DNA of 64,000 bases. Source: Actinophytocola sp. (GTDB lineage: Bacteria > Actinomycetota > Actinomycetes > Mycobacteriales > Pseudonocardiaceae). Positions within the stretch are counted from its first letter, which is position 1, and each line of letters opens with the position of its first letter. Where the stretch lies: positions 30,426 to 94,425 of the forward strand of contig NZ_WHTD01000008.1 in NCBI RefSeq assembly GCF_009379765.1, read 5' to 3'. The notes beneath the pieces were generated by a model. That model was not told where the DNA came from. It saw nothing but the letters and a program-made list of their open reading frames with translations, and made no database searches. This document shows, piece after piece, positions 23,467 to 31,873 of this stretch. A program made the translations under genes and the position numbers.

Positions 23467-25014
23467 TCAGCCGGTCCGCTTCGCGTCGAACAGGTTGATG
23501 TAGGTCGAGGGCAGGAACTCCACCCCCTGCACGCTCGGGTCCACCGCGTAGAGCCCGGGGTCGGAGTGGAAGGCGACGAAGAACGCCTGCTCCTGGGCGT
23601 AGGCGGAGAGCTCCGCGAGGTAGTCGCCGCGCTCCTTGGTGTCGGTGATCGTGAAGCTCTGGTCGAGCATCTGGTCGAGCTTCTTGTCCGCGTCGATCTT
23701 GCGGATGTTGTCGCTGCGGAAGATCTCCAGCGTCCAGGACAGGTCGTAGGCCGGCGCGTCCTGGATGGACCAGTAGTTGATCGGGCCCCAGCTGCCGGCG
23801 TAGAGCCGGTCGAGCCACGCGCCGCTCTCCATGGGGTTCTGCTTGACCTTGATGCCGACGGCGTCGAGGTAGCCCGAGATCGCCTGGCAGATCTCCTTGT
23901 CCCGGTAGTACCGGCCGAGCGGGTAGTCGAAGGCGACCTCCACCCCGTTGGGGTAGCCCGCTTCCTTCAGCAGCTCCTTGGCCTTGTCCGGGTCGTAGGG
24001 CCGGGACTTGAGGTCGGCGTTGTAGCCGACGGAGTCCTTGCCGACCAGCTGACCGGAGAGGTCCTTGCCGTAGCCCTGGGTGATCGAGTCGAGCAGTGCC
24101 TTCTTGTCGATGGCGTAGTCGATCGCCTGGCGGACCCGGACGTCCTTGAGCGGGGTGTTCGTCGTGGTCTGGAAGAAGATGCTCGAGCTCTGCCCGGACG
24201 GGACCGAGACCAGCTTCTTGCCGCCGGCCTCGACCTGGTCGGCGAAGTCGGGCAGCACCCGGTAGGCGACGTCGATGTCGCCGGCCAGCAACGCGGAGAC
24301 GCGGGTGGACTCCTCCGGGACCGAGCGCAGCTCGACCCGCTTGAGCTGGGGCACCGTGCCCCAGAAGTCGGCGTTGGGGGAGAGCACGGCCTTCTCGCCG
24401 GGGGAGAAGCTGTCGAGCTTGAACGGGCCGGAGCCGATCGGCTTGGTGACGAGCGCGCCGGGGTTCTCCTGGGTGTACTTCGGCGGGACCAGCCAGACGA
24501 CCGAGGTGCGGGTGGGCCAGTTGCCGACCGGGGTGGAGAGGTAGAAGTCGATGGTCAGCGGGTCGATGATCTCCATCTTCTGGAGGGCCTCGATGCGCAC
24601 CCGCCACGGGGTCTTCTTGTCGTCGAGCGCGCGCTGGAAGGTGTAGCGCACGGCCTCGGCGTCGAGCGGCTCGCCGTTGGTGAACGTGACGCCCTCGCGG
24701 AGCTTGAACCGCCAGTGCTTGGCGTCGATCGCCTCGAAGGACTCGGCCGCCCACGGTTCGGGCGCGCCGTTGTCGGTGCTGACCAGGGTGTCGTAGACGA
24801 AGCGCCAGTAGGTGTAGTCGGAGGTGGTCGTGGCGCTGATGGGGTCGTAGTTCGGGGTGACGTGGTCCATGCCGATGATCAGCGACTGGTCGGCGCTGCG
24901 GCCGCCCGCGTCACCGCCGCCGCCGCCGCAGCCGGCCGCGATCAGCGCGACAGCGGTGGTGAGTACGAGGAGTCGAGGACCGTTGTTCCGCCGCCGCACA
25001 GGTGGGAAGTGCAC
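23467..25014 (-). CDS. ABC substrate-binding protein, family 5 (peptide/nickel type)
   Basis: The 515-residue lipoprotein has a lipobox at AAGC (Cys29) followed by a glycine-rich linker. The family-5 signature is KHWRFKLREGVTFTNGEPLDAEAVRYTF. Later landmarks DVRVRQAIDYAIDKKALLD and YDPDKAKELLKEAGYPNG are typical of DppA/OppA. GTG 25014 is chosen for its perfect AAAGGAGG 6 bp upstream; the longer frame is a shadow. It is divergent from the dehydrogenase gene at 25154 and shares a type A operator region. The linked hotdog and SDR genes suggest an acid or amide ligand rather than a peptide (inference). Confidence 0.9.
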   Translation of the reverse strand: MHFPPVRRRNNGPRLLVLTTAVALIAAGCGGGGGDAGGRSADQSLIIGMDHVTPNYDPISATTTSDYTYWRFVYDTLVSTDNGAPEPWAAESFEAIDAKHWRFKLREGVTFTNGEPLDAEAVRYTFQRALDDKKTPWRVRIEALQKMEIIDPLTIDFYLSTPVGNWPTRTSVVWLVPPKYTQENPGALVTKPIGSGPFKLDSFSPGEKAVLSPNADFWGTVPQLKRVELRSVPEESTRVSALLAGDIDVAYRVLPDFADQVEAGGKKLVSVPSGQSSSIFFQTTTNTPLKDVRVRQAIDYAIDKKALLDSITQGYGKDLSGQLVGKDSVGYNADLKSRPYDPDKAKELLKEAGYPNGVEVAFDYPLGRYYRDKEICQAISGYLDAVGIKVKQNPMESGAWLDRLYAGSWGPINYWSIQDAPAYDLSWTLEIFRSDNIRKIDADKKLDQMLDQSFTITDTKERGDYLAELSAYAQEQAFFVAFHSDPGLYAVDPSVQGVEFLPSTYINLFDAKRTG

Positions 25015-25099
25015 CGCTGCCTCCTTTGCCAGCGTCAGGAGGGCACCGCGCCGCTCCAAGCAGGGGGCGTTCCGCGTGCGTTGCCCGGGTCCTAAGGAG

Positions 25100-25121
25100 A
25101 CTATATATCGTCTATCATAGT
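25100..25121. promoter_or_regulatory. Type A operator candidate in divergent promoter
   Basis: A 22-bp AT-rich element begins ACTATATATCG and ends TATCATAGT, with 5-bp complementary ends. It lies between the divergent binding-protein gene (25014) and the dehydrogenase gene (25154). Its TATATA/ATCATA composition resembles the palindrome at 12716. Confidence 0.45.
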
Positions 25122-25153
25122 GTCCAGTGTTTCCTGGGAAGGGAGATCCGGTT

Positions 25154-26191
25154 GTGAGGCACACGGTGGTGCACGTACCCGGTGACGGCATCGGACCCGA
25201 GGTCACGTGGGCGGCCCGCCGGGTCGTCGACGCGACCGGGGTCCCGGTCGACTGGGTACTGGCCGACGCGGGTGAGGACGCGTTCGCCGCGTCCGGGACG
25301 ACCGTTCCGCCGCGGACCGCGGCGCTGGTGCGCGAGGTCGGCGTGGTCCTCAAAGGACCGATGGCCAACCCGGTCGGGCACGGCTACGCCAGTCCCAACA
25401 TCGCGTTGCGCCGGGCGGCCGGAGCGTACGCCAACGTTCGGCTGGCATGGGCCCTGCCAGGTGCCCGCACCCACTTCCCCGGGACCGACCTCGCGGTGGT
25501 TCGCGAGGTCACCGAGGACGTGTTCACCGGCGCGGCCCAGCACGTGGGCCCGGACGCGGCGATCGCGGTGAAGTGGGTGACCCGCGCGGCGACACACCGG
25601 GTGACCCGGTTCGCCTTCGACTACGCGCGGCAGCACAGCCGGCGCCGGATCACGGTGGCCCACAAGGCGGCGACGCTGAAGGAGACCGACGGCCTCTTCC
25701 TCGCCGCGGCGCGCGAGATCGCGTCCGAGTACCCCGACATCCTGCTGGACGACTGCCTGGTGGACGCGCTCGCGATGCACCTGGTGCGCGACCCGGCCGG
25801 GTACGACGTGCTGCTCGCGCCGTTCCAGTACGGCGACATCCTGGCCGACCTGTGTGCCGGGCTGGTGGGTGGGCTGGGGCTGGTGCCGGGCGCGTCGTTC
25901 GGCCCGTCGGCAGCACTGTTCGAGGCGGCGCACGGGAGTGCGCCGAAGTACGCCGGGCGGGACGTGGTGAACCCGGTCGCGCTCGTGCTCTCCGGTGCCT
26001 TGCTGCTCGACCACCTCGGTGAGCACGGCGCCGCCGACCGGATCCGCGCCGCGGTCGCCGCCACCGTGGCCGGCCCGGTGACCACCTACGACCTCGGCGG
26101 AACGGCGAGCACGACGGAGATGACCGACGCGATCATCGCGGCGCTGCCCGGCGGCGGCGAGGAAAGCGCAGGGAAAGGAAGTGCGGCATGA
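25154..26191 (+). CDS. Isocitrate/isopropylmalate dehydrogenase family protein
   Basis: The 345-residue protein has the family start VVHVPGDGIGPEV, a substrate loop RAAGAYANVRLAW, TEDVFTGAAQHV, a catalytic Lys region VAHKAATLKETDGLF, and FEAAHGSAPKYAGRDVVNP near the C-terminus, where the metal-binding and NAD-binding residues lie. It oxidatively decarboxylates a 2-hydroxy acid such as isocitrate, 3-isopropylmalate or tartrate. The loop does not let me choose. GTG 25154 has GGGAG 9 bp upstream and the family-standard VxxxPGDGIG spacing. It is translationally coupled (ATGA) to the F420-type oxidoreductase. Confidence 0.88.
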   Translation: MRHTVVHVPGDGIGPEVTWAARRVVDATGVPVDWVLADAGEDAFAASGTTVPPRTAALVREVGVVLKGPMANPVGHGYASPNIALRRAAGAYANVRLAWALPGARTHFPGTDLAVVREVTEDVFTGAAQHVGPDAAIAVKWVTRAATHRVTRFAFDYARQHSRRRITVAHKAATLKETDGLFLAAAREIASEYPDILLDDCLVDALAMHLVRDPAGYDVLLAPFQYGDILADLCAGLVGGLGLVPGASFGPSAALFEAAHGSAPKYAGRDVVNPVALVLSGALLLDHLGEHGAADRIRAAVAATVAGPVTTYDLGGTASTTEMTDAIIAALPGGGEESAGKGSAA

Positions 26192-27219
26192 GGTTCGGTT
26201 TCGGGGTCAGCCTGGTGTGCGACGACCTGGCGGCGTTCCCGGGTTGGGTACGCACGGTCGACGAGTGCGGGTTCGACGTCATCGGTCTGACGGACTCGCC
26301 TGCCCTGTACCCGGAGACGTACATGACCGGGGTGCTGGCCGCGCAGAACACGACGCGCGTCCGGTTCGGGCCGCGGGTGACCAACCCGCTGACCCGGCAC
26401 CCGATCGTGGCCGCGCAGGCCATCGGCTCGCTGGACGTGCTGTCCGGTGGCCGGGCGCTGTTCGGCATCGGCGCCGGCGACAGTGCCGCGCACACCGCGG
26501 GCGCGCGTCCCGCCCGGGTGGCCGACATCGAGGAGTACCTGCTGACCGTCCGCGGCCTGCTCCGCGGCGAGGAGGTCGTCTACAAGGGCGCGCCGCTGCG
26601 GATGTTCTCGCCGCCGCGCGACGTGCCGATCTACGTGGCGGCCGCGGGCCCGAAGATGCTGCGGATGGCCGGCCGGGTCGCCGACGGGGTGATCATCGGC
26701 ACCGGCATCATCCCGGAGGTCGTCGAGCACACCCTCGGCCTGATCCGCGAGGGCGCGGAGTCCGCGGGCCGCTCACTGTCCGATTTGGACCTGTGGTGGT
26801 TGTGCGGTGCGCGGCTGGCGGACAGCAGGGCGGAGGCGGAGGAGCGGATGCTGACCCTGTCGGCCGCGTTGGTCAACGCGCACGGCCAGGTCACCCTGGG
26901 CGGCAAGCTGATCCCGGACGACGTGCTCGGCGAGGCGCAGTACCTGGTGGACCACTACGACTTCGACGCGCACATCAAACACGGCGCGACGCCGAACGCG
27001 GACCTGCTGCGCTCGCTGCCCAAGCTCCGCGACCACGCGTCCCGCCGGTATGTCGTGGGCGGGACGCCCGACGAGTGCGTGGCCCAGATCCGCGAGGCGG
27101 GAGAGGCGGGGGCGAACCAGTTCTGGTGGACGGTGTCGTTCCCGGACAAGATGGAGTTCGTGCGCGCCTTCTCGGCCGAGGTGATGGCGCCGCTGCGCTC
27201 CCCGGAGCCCGTCGCCTGA
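26188..27219 (+). CDS. LLM-class (F420/FMN-dependent) oxidoreductase
   Basis: The 343-residue TIM-barrel protein resembles methylenetetrahydromethanopterin-reductase-like and luciferase-like enzymes: MRFGFGVSLVCDDLAAFPGW, FGPRVTNPLTRHPIVAAQAIGSLD, GRALFGIGAGDSAA and IYVAAAGPKMLRMAGRVADGVI. These fit the F420-dependent branch common in actinomycetes. The start ATG lies in the ATGA overlap with the dehydrogenase. A role in desaturating or hydroxylating the same substrate is inference. Confidence 0.88.
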   Translation: MRFGFGVSLVCDDLAAFPGWVRTVDECGFDVIGLTDSPALYPETYMTGVLAAQNTTRVRFGPRVTNPLTRHPIVAAQAIGSLDVLSGGRALFGIGAGDSAAHTAGARPARVADIEEYLLTVRGLLRGEEVVYKGAPLRMFSPPRDVPIYVAAAGPKMLRMAGRVADGVIIGTGIIPEVVEHTLGLIREGAESAGRSLSDLDLWWLCGARLADSRAEAEERMLTLSAALVNAHGQVTLGGKLIPDDVLGEAQYLVDHYDFDAHIKHGATPNADLLRSLPKLRDHASRRYVVGGTPDECVAQIREAGEAGANQFWWTVSFPDKMEFVRAFSAEVMAPLRSPEPVA

Positions 27220-27282
27220 GCGCCGGTCCGCCGGTCCGCCGGTCCGGTTAGTTGGGTTGACCATACTCGCTAGGGTGCGCGA

Positions 27283-27801
27283 GTGGACTCGGCGATCTCG
27301 ACGACAGTGGCCAGCGCGGATGTCTTGCCTGTTGATCAGTATGTGGCCGGTTTGGTGAAGAAGCGGATGGCGTCGGGGGTGTTGTTCCGCGACCGTGCGG
27401 GGCGCGTGTTGTTGGTTGAGCCCACGTACAAGCCGAACTGGGAGATCCCGGGCGGTGCGGCGGAGGTCGATGAGGCACCGTGGGCGACCGCCGCTCGTGA
27501 GGTCGTCGAGGAGTTGGGTCTGGATCACCCGGTCGGGCGGATCCTGGTCATCGACTACGTTCGGCCGCAGGATTCACGGCCGGAGGGCGTGGTCTTCGTG
27601 TTCGACGGTGGGGTTCTCGACGGGGCCGGGCTGGTCGGGATGGTGCCGGCGAGCGGCGAGATCCGTTCGGTCGGCTTCTATCCGTTGGACGAGGCACGGA
27701 CGCGGGTGAAGCCGCTGCTCGCCGACCGCCTGGCCGCTGCGCTGACCGCGGTCGACGAGGGCGTCACGGTGCTGTGCGAGCAGGGCAAGCGAATCGGCTG
27801 A
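27283..27801 (+). CDS. NUDIX hydrolase
   Basis: The 172-residue protein has a complete Nudix box at GGAAEVDEAPWATAAREVVEELGL (residues 64-87; key residues G, E, RE, EE), preceded by GVLFRDRAGRVLLVEPTYK. It hydrolyses a nucleoside diphosphate-linked compound with Mg2+. GTG 27283 is assumed; a later Met is possible. The 63-bp upstream gap contains three CCGGTCCG repeats. The 3' end overlaps the convergent acyl-CoA dehydrogenase-like gene by 38 bp. Confidence 0.9.
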   Translation: MDSAISTTVASADVLPVDQYVAGLVKKRMASGVLFRDRAGRVLLVEPTYKPNWEIPGGAAEVDEAPWATAAREVVEELGLDHPVGRILVIDYVRPQDSRPEGVVFVFDGGVLDGAGLVGMVPASGEIRSVGFYPLDEARTRVKPLLADRLAAALTAVDEGVTVLCEQGKRIG

Positions 27802-29020
27802 GCTCGGTTCGGACCGCAGTAGGCACGTTGCCGCTGTGGGTGCGTGGTTGCGGGACCGGGGCGGTGTCGGTGTGTCGTTTGCCGGCGGCCCGGTAGAGGT
27901 TGTCGTGGATCCCGTCGGCGTACCGCAGGCCGCTGAGGTCGCGACCGGTCTTGGCGGTCTGCGAGTCAGCGCGAAACCCAGCCGCGCCGAGCAGTAACGC
28001 GAGTTCGGCGACGGCCTGGTGAGCGGTGTCGACGCCGTGTGCTTTGGTCGCGGCGCCCCACAGCTCGGCATCGGGGTCTCGGGTGTCGGCGAGGTTGGTG
28101 GCGATGGCCGCGCCGAGCAGCGCGGTGTTGATCTGAGCGTGCGCGCGGCCGAGGGTGACAAGTGCGGAGTCCCGAAGCCGTGGCAGGTCGCCGGCCGACT
28201 GTCGGGCGGTGAGGGTGTCGGTGACGGTGTCGAAGACCGCGGCTGCGGCGCCGAGCGCGGTGGCGGCGACCAGGGGTCGGTAGCCAGCGAAATGTTCGCG
28301 TAGCAGTGTCATTCCGTCGCCGTGGAGGATGTCCGCGGATCGCACGGGAACCTGATCGAGGTCGAGGAATCCCCAGCTCCAGCCGGCGAGCCCGGCCGGT
28401 TGGATGAGTTGTCGGTGCAGTTCGGGTCGATGGGCGTCGACGGTCGCGGCGGCGAGTCGGTCGTCGGGTGCGCGGAAGAAGACGACGAACACCGCGGCCT
28501 CGGTCAGCCTGCTGATCCAGGTCTTGCGGCCGCTGACCAGCAGCGTGTTGGTCGGGCCGGGGACCGCAGCGGTTGTCGTCGCGGCGGGGCGAGAACCGCC
28601 GTGAGCTTCGGTGATCGCGATGCCGGCGAGGTCTCCGGCGCGCAGTCGCGGCAGCCAGCATCGACGACACTCGGTGGAGCCGTGGCGGGCGATGAGCTCG
28701 CCGTGTCCGAGACCGGCCGAGTCGCGGAGGTCGATGTCTCGGTATCCACACAGGAACTGCCGGAACAGCCGGACCAGCGGAGCCAGCCTGGCAGCTCCGG
28801 TTAGGTCGACATGACCGCGGTCGGCCAGCTCGCGGCGGAGTCGCAGGAGACGTCGGCTGCGCTCGGCGCCGGGCGGCAGCTCGGGACCGACCGGGCAGGT
28901 CTCGAGGGTCGCGTCGAGGTCGTCGGCGAACTCGCGCAGCAACGACCAGGCGAATCGGCCGTTGGGGTCGAGCAGTCCTCTGAACGGGTCCAGCCATTGG
29001 GCGATGGGGTCGCTGGTCAT
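27764..29020 (-). CDS. Acyl-CoA dehydrogenase-like flavoprotein
   Basis: The 418-residue protein follows the acyl-CoA dehydrogenase plan: an N-terminal helical part, the FAD-binding beta domain with IAITEAHGGSRPAA (the usual AxTEpxxGSd) and GRKTWISRLTEAAVFVVFFR, and a C-terminal helical domain. The C-terminus after LLLGAAGFRADSQTAKTGRDLSGLRYADGIHDNL carries the short RDLSGLRYADG motif, where the family has RDxRxxxIxxG. The proposed catalytic Glu was not located. It overlaps the acyltransferase gene by ATGA. Such proteins also act in antibiotic or acyl-carrier pathways, so the substrate is open. The tail overlaps the Nudix gene. Confidence 0.78.
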   Translation of the reverse strand: MTSDPIAQWLDPFRGLLDPNGRFAWSLLREFADDLDATLETCPVGPELPPGAERSRRLLRLRRELADRGHVDLTGAARLAPLVRLFRQFLCGYRDIDLRDSAGLGHGELIARHGSTECRRCWLPRLRAGDLAGIAITEAHGGSRPAATTTAAVPGPTNTLLVSGRKTWISRLTEAAVFVVFFRAPDDRLAAATVDAHRPELHRQLIQPAGLAGWSWGFLDLDQVPVRSADILHGDGMTLLREHFAGYRPLVAATALGAAAAVFDTVTDTLTARQSAGDLPRLRDSALVTLGRAHAQINTALLGAAIATNLADTRDPDAELWGAATKAHGVDTAHQAVAELALLLGAAGFRADSQTAKTGRDLSGLRYADGIHDNLYRAAGKRHTDTAPVPQPRTHSGNVPTAVRTELSRFACPARTAP

Positions 29021-29805
29021 GACCGGTCCTGCACGCGGGCGGGGTGGCCGAACGCGATCGCCCCGGCGGGGACGTCCCGGGTGACGAGGGACGCGGCGCC
29101 CACCAGCGCGTACTCGCCGATCGTCACACCGGCCAGCACAGTCGTGCCGGAGCCGACCTTGGCGCCGGTCTCGAACCGGGGCGCTGTCAGCCGCGGCTCG
29201 GAGTTGGGGTCCCGCCAGGTGAGGGTCTTGTCGTTGATCGTGCGGATGCCCGCGCCGAGGAAGACCCGGTCGGCGATGACCGTGGCGCTGGTGATGTGGG
29301 AGCCGGGTGAGCAACGGACGTCGCGGCCGATACGGGTCTCACGCTCGATGGTCAGGTGGTGGCCGAGCTGGGTCTCCGTGCCGACCGCGATGTCGGTGCG
29401 CAGCAGGCTGTGGTGCCCGACGACCGTGTTCACGCCGAGCCGGACGCCGGCGTAGACGACGGCACCGGACCGGACGACCGCCCCGGCACCGACCACGGTG
29501 CCGCCACCGAGCCCTGGGCGGATCCGTCCGACGGCGTAGCCTAGCTCGGGTTTGCCGACCACCGTGTGTTCCTCGACCCGTGCTTGCTCGCCAATAAGCG
29601 TTCCGCCGTGCACGACCGCGAACGGCCCGATCTCGGCACCGGCACGCACGATGACTGCGAGCGGAGTGCCGAGCGCATCAGCGGGGACGAAAAGGGCAAA
29701 CCTGCTGATGACGGCACCAGTCTCCGCGTGGAGCAGTCCGGCGGCGTCGAGCTCGATGGCGGACATGTCGTGAGTGCTGGTGCTTGAAGCGGTGGGGGTC
29801 TGCAT
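29017..29805 (-). CDS. Hexapeptide-repeat (left-handed beta-helix) acyltransferase
   Basis: The 262-residue protein is dominated by hexapeptide repeats from residue 60 to 250: VIVRAGAEIGPFAVVHGG, VVGAGAVVRSGAVVYAGV, TVLAGVTIGEYALVGAASLV. It ends with the conserved DVPAGAIAFGHPAR. It transfers an acetyl or acyl group, usually to a sugar or amino-sugar, as a trimer. ATG 29805 is chosen for GGGAGG 8 bp upstream; the longer frame to 29889 lacks an RBS. It forms a two-gene unit with the dehydrogenase-like gene and is divergent from the XRE regulator. Confidence 0.85.
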   Translation of the reverse strand: MQTPTASSTSTHDMSAIELDAAGLLHAETGAVISRFALFVPADALGTPLAVIVRAGAEIGPFAVVHGGTLIGEQARVEEHTVVGKPELGYAVGRIRPGLGGGTVVGAGAVVRSGAVVYAGVRLGVNTVVGHHSLLRTDIAVGTETQLGHHLTIERETRIGRDVRCSPGSHITSATVIADRVFLGAGIRTINDKTLTWRDPNSEPRLTAPRFETGAKVGSGTTVLAGVTIGEYALVGAASLVTRDVPAGAIAFGHPARVQDRS

Positions 29806-29910
29806 GTCGTTCCTCCCGCCGCGGCGGGGATGATGACCCCGCCCGCGGTACTTCGAGGACACTCGCGAGACAGGGTCGCTGACCAGCATCTTTGCAACGG
29901 TCGCGAACTA

Positions 29911-29929
29911 GTTTGCACGGCATGCAAAC
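29911..29929. promoter_or_regulatory. Operator candidate of the XRE regulator
   Basis: GTTTGCA-CGGCA-TGCAAAC is a perfect 7-bp inverted repeat with a 5-bp spacer, in the divergent intergenic region between the acyltransferase gene and the XRE gene. A further TTTGCAA half-site lies near 29891. XRE proteins commonly bind such repeats. Confidence 0.55.
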
Positions 29930-29987
29930 GCTCTGGTACATGCTGTAACCGGACGGGTAAACTTGCAGATCGGACTCAACAAGGGAT

Positions 29988-31370
29988 ATGTCGATGGACC
30001 CCGATCCCGAGATCCGGATGAACGCAACGGTCCGCACAGCGCTCGTGACCGGCGATGTCGGCCAGATCGTGCGCGCCGTGCGTAATGCCAACAACCTCAC
30101 GCTCAAGGACCTCGCCGACCGATGCGGCTACTCGATCGCGTCCGTGTCTCGGATGGAACGTGGAAAGCAACCGATGCGCGACGTCACCATGCTGCGCCGG
30201 TTCGCCGAAGCTCTGCGGATCCCCCCGACACTCCTCGGGCTTGCCGACACTCCGTCGCGGTCCGTGCCGTTCCCCCCACGCGCCGCTAGGGTCAGATCCA
30301 TTCTGGCGCTGGACGAGGGGACGGACCCGATGCGTCGTCGAACGCTGCTGGCTGGGCTGACTGGCCTCGCTGGCGCGGCCGTCCTGAACGCCGAGGCCCG
30401 GGCCTCCGCCGGCATCGAGCCGATCAAGGCCCTCGAGAACACCCTGCTGAACCCATCCACGCCCACAGGCGTCCCGACCACTCTCACCCAGCTACGGCAG
30501 TACGCCGCATGCGCCCGGTCGGTCTTCCAGCACGGCCATTACCTCGACGCTGTCGGCCACATGCCCGCCCTGCTCGCCGCTGCGGCAGCGACCCGCGCGG
30601 ACGTGGCCGGCGACGAGGACACCGCCGCAGCTGACGGTCAGCTCGCCGAGGTCTACTCACTGGCCACCCAGCTTCTCGTCAAGCTCGGCCACGACCACCT
30701 CGCCTGGGTCGCCGCTGACAGGGCCCTGCAAGCCGCCTACTCCAGCGGCGAGGTCCTCACCATGGCCACTGCCCGCCGAACCCAAGGCGTGGTGCTCCGC
30801 CGCGCCGGGCAGGCCGACACGGCGCAGCAATTCATGGTCGACACCGCCGCGGCCCTGCAACCGGGCCTGCACCAGGGCCCGGAGCACCTGTCCGTGTATG
30901 GGTCTTTGCTGGCCACCGCCGCGTACACAGCAGCCGTCGACGGCAACGGCGCCAACGCGAACGCCCTCATCAACGAGGCGTTGAACACCGCTGACCGCTT
31001 CGCCTCCGACGCAAACCACCGGTACACCGCTTTCGGCCCCACCGGTGTCCGGCTCTATCAGATCACCATCGCCCGAGTCCTCGGCGACCCCGGCACCGCG
31101 ATCGACGTCGCCCGCCAGGTCAACCCAGCAACGATCCCCGTCGCTGAACGCCGCGCCCGCTACTGGTCCGACGTCGCGAGATCCTTCGACCAGTGGAACA
31201 AGCCGGCACACACCTACCGAGCACTCCTCGCGGCGGAACGCGCCGCCCCCGACGAGGTGCGCCACCGCAAGCCAGTCCAACAGATCACCACCAACCTGCT
31301 AACCCACCCGAAAGCGCGCACACTCCCCGGCCTGCACAAGTTCGCCCGCCGGGTCGGCATAGCAGGTTGA
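29988..31370 (+). CDS. XRE-family helix-turn-helix regulator with C-terminal TPR-like domain
   Basis: The 460-residue protein has an N-terminal HTH_3 domain (residues about 22-85: NLTLKDLADRCGYSIASVSRMERGK). A linker contains RRTLLAGLTGLAGAAV, then a helical repeat region of about 330 residues with TPR character (AEVYSLATQLLVKLGHDHLAWVAADRAL, RTQGVVLRRAGQADTA). Such HTH-TPR proteins are frequent in Streptomyces and Pseudonocardiaceae and sense peptides or ligands. ATG 29988 is listed; ATG 29994 has the better SD spacing from AAGGGA. It probably controls the divergent acyltransferase unit through the 29911 repeat. Confidence 0.87.
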   Translation: MSMDPDPEIRMNATVRTALVTGDVGQIVRAVRNANNLTLKDLADRCGYSIASVSRMERGKQPMRDVTMLRRFAEALRIPPTLLGLADTPSRSVPFPPRAARVRSILALDEGTDPMRRRTLLAGLTGLAGAAVLNAEARASAGIEPIKALENTLLNPSTPTGVPTTLTQLRQYAACARSVFQHGHYLDAVGHMPALLAAAAATRADVAGDEDTAAADGQLAEVYSLATQLLVKLGHDHLAWVAADRALQAAYSSGEVLTMATARRTQGVVLRRAGQADTAQQFMVDTAAALQPGLHQGPEHLSVYGSLLATAAYTAAVDGNGANANALINEALNTADRFASDANHRYTAFGPTGVRLYQITIARVLGDPGTAIDVARQVNPATIPVAERRARYWSDVARSFDQWNKPAHTYRALLAAERAAPDEVRHRKPVQQITTNLLTHPKARTLPGLHKFARRVGIAG

Positions 31371-31529
31371 CGGACAGCGCACATCGGGTCGCGGTGAAGT
31401 CGAGCGGGACCGGGCACGCGCCTCGGCCGACCACCAGACCCGGATTCCCTCTGACCCCAGCGATGCTGGGAGGACGCCGTCACCACGTCCTGCTGTAGCC
31501 ACCGCACATCGCCGTCCGGCATGCGGTGG

Positions 31530-31740
31530 CGGGTGAGGAAGGCAAGCCAGCGGTCGTGGTTGAAGATCAGCTTGGGGCATCCTGGTTCTTGCTGTCTCGG
31601 AGCCCGACGGCGGTGGGGCCGAAGGCCCACTGCCTGCTGTCCTGCGCAGTGCCGCCTCGTCGAGAATGAACCAGAACCGTTGGTCGAGGTTGTCGAGGAT
31701 CCTCTGCTGGGTGAGCCGTGCCGCTGTGTACCGGTCAATC
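31530..31740 (-). pseudogene. Remnants of a DUF5753 regulator and its DUF397 partner
   Basis: In the 503-bp gap between the XRE gene and selA, one minus frame reads RLTQQRILDNLDQRFWFILDEAALRR (31637-31740). This matches the DUF5753 effector domain of actinobacterial XRE regulators. A second frame immediately downstream reads VGLRPHRRRAPRQQ and PKLIFNHDRWLAFL (31530-31632), the end of a DUF397 protein. The two genes normally occur as adjacent intact pairs. Here both are truncated and nearly fused, so this is a deletion relic. The rest of the gap shows no gene. Confidence 0.6.
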
Positions 31741-31873
31741 TGATTCCGGCTGACGCGATCTCGGCCTGTGGACAGGGATGGCTCGGACCCACTGTCCACA
31801 GGCCGGACCGGTCACGAGCCGAAACCGTCGGTGCCGCCGGTAGAGTTGATACCGGGGGCCCGGAGGCCAAGCC

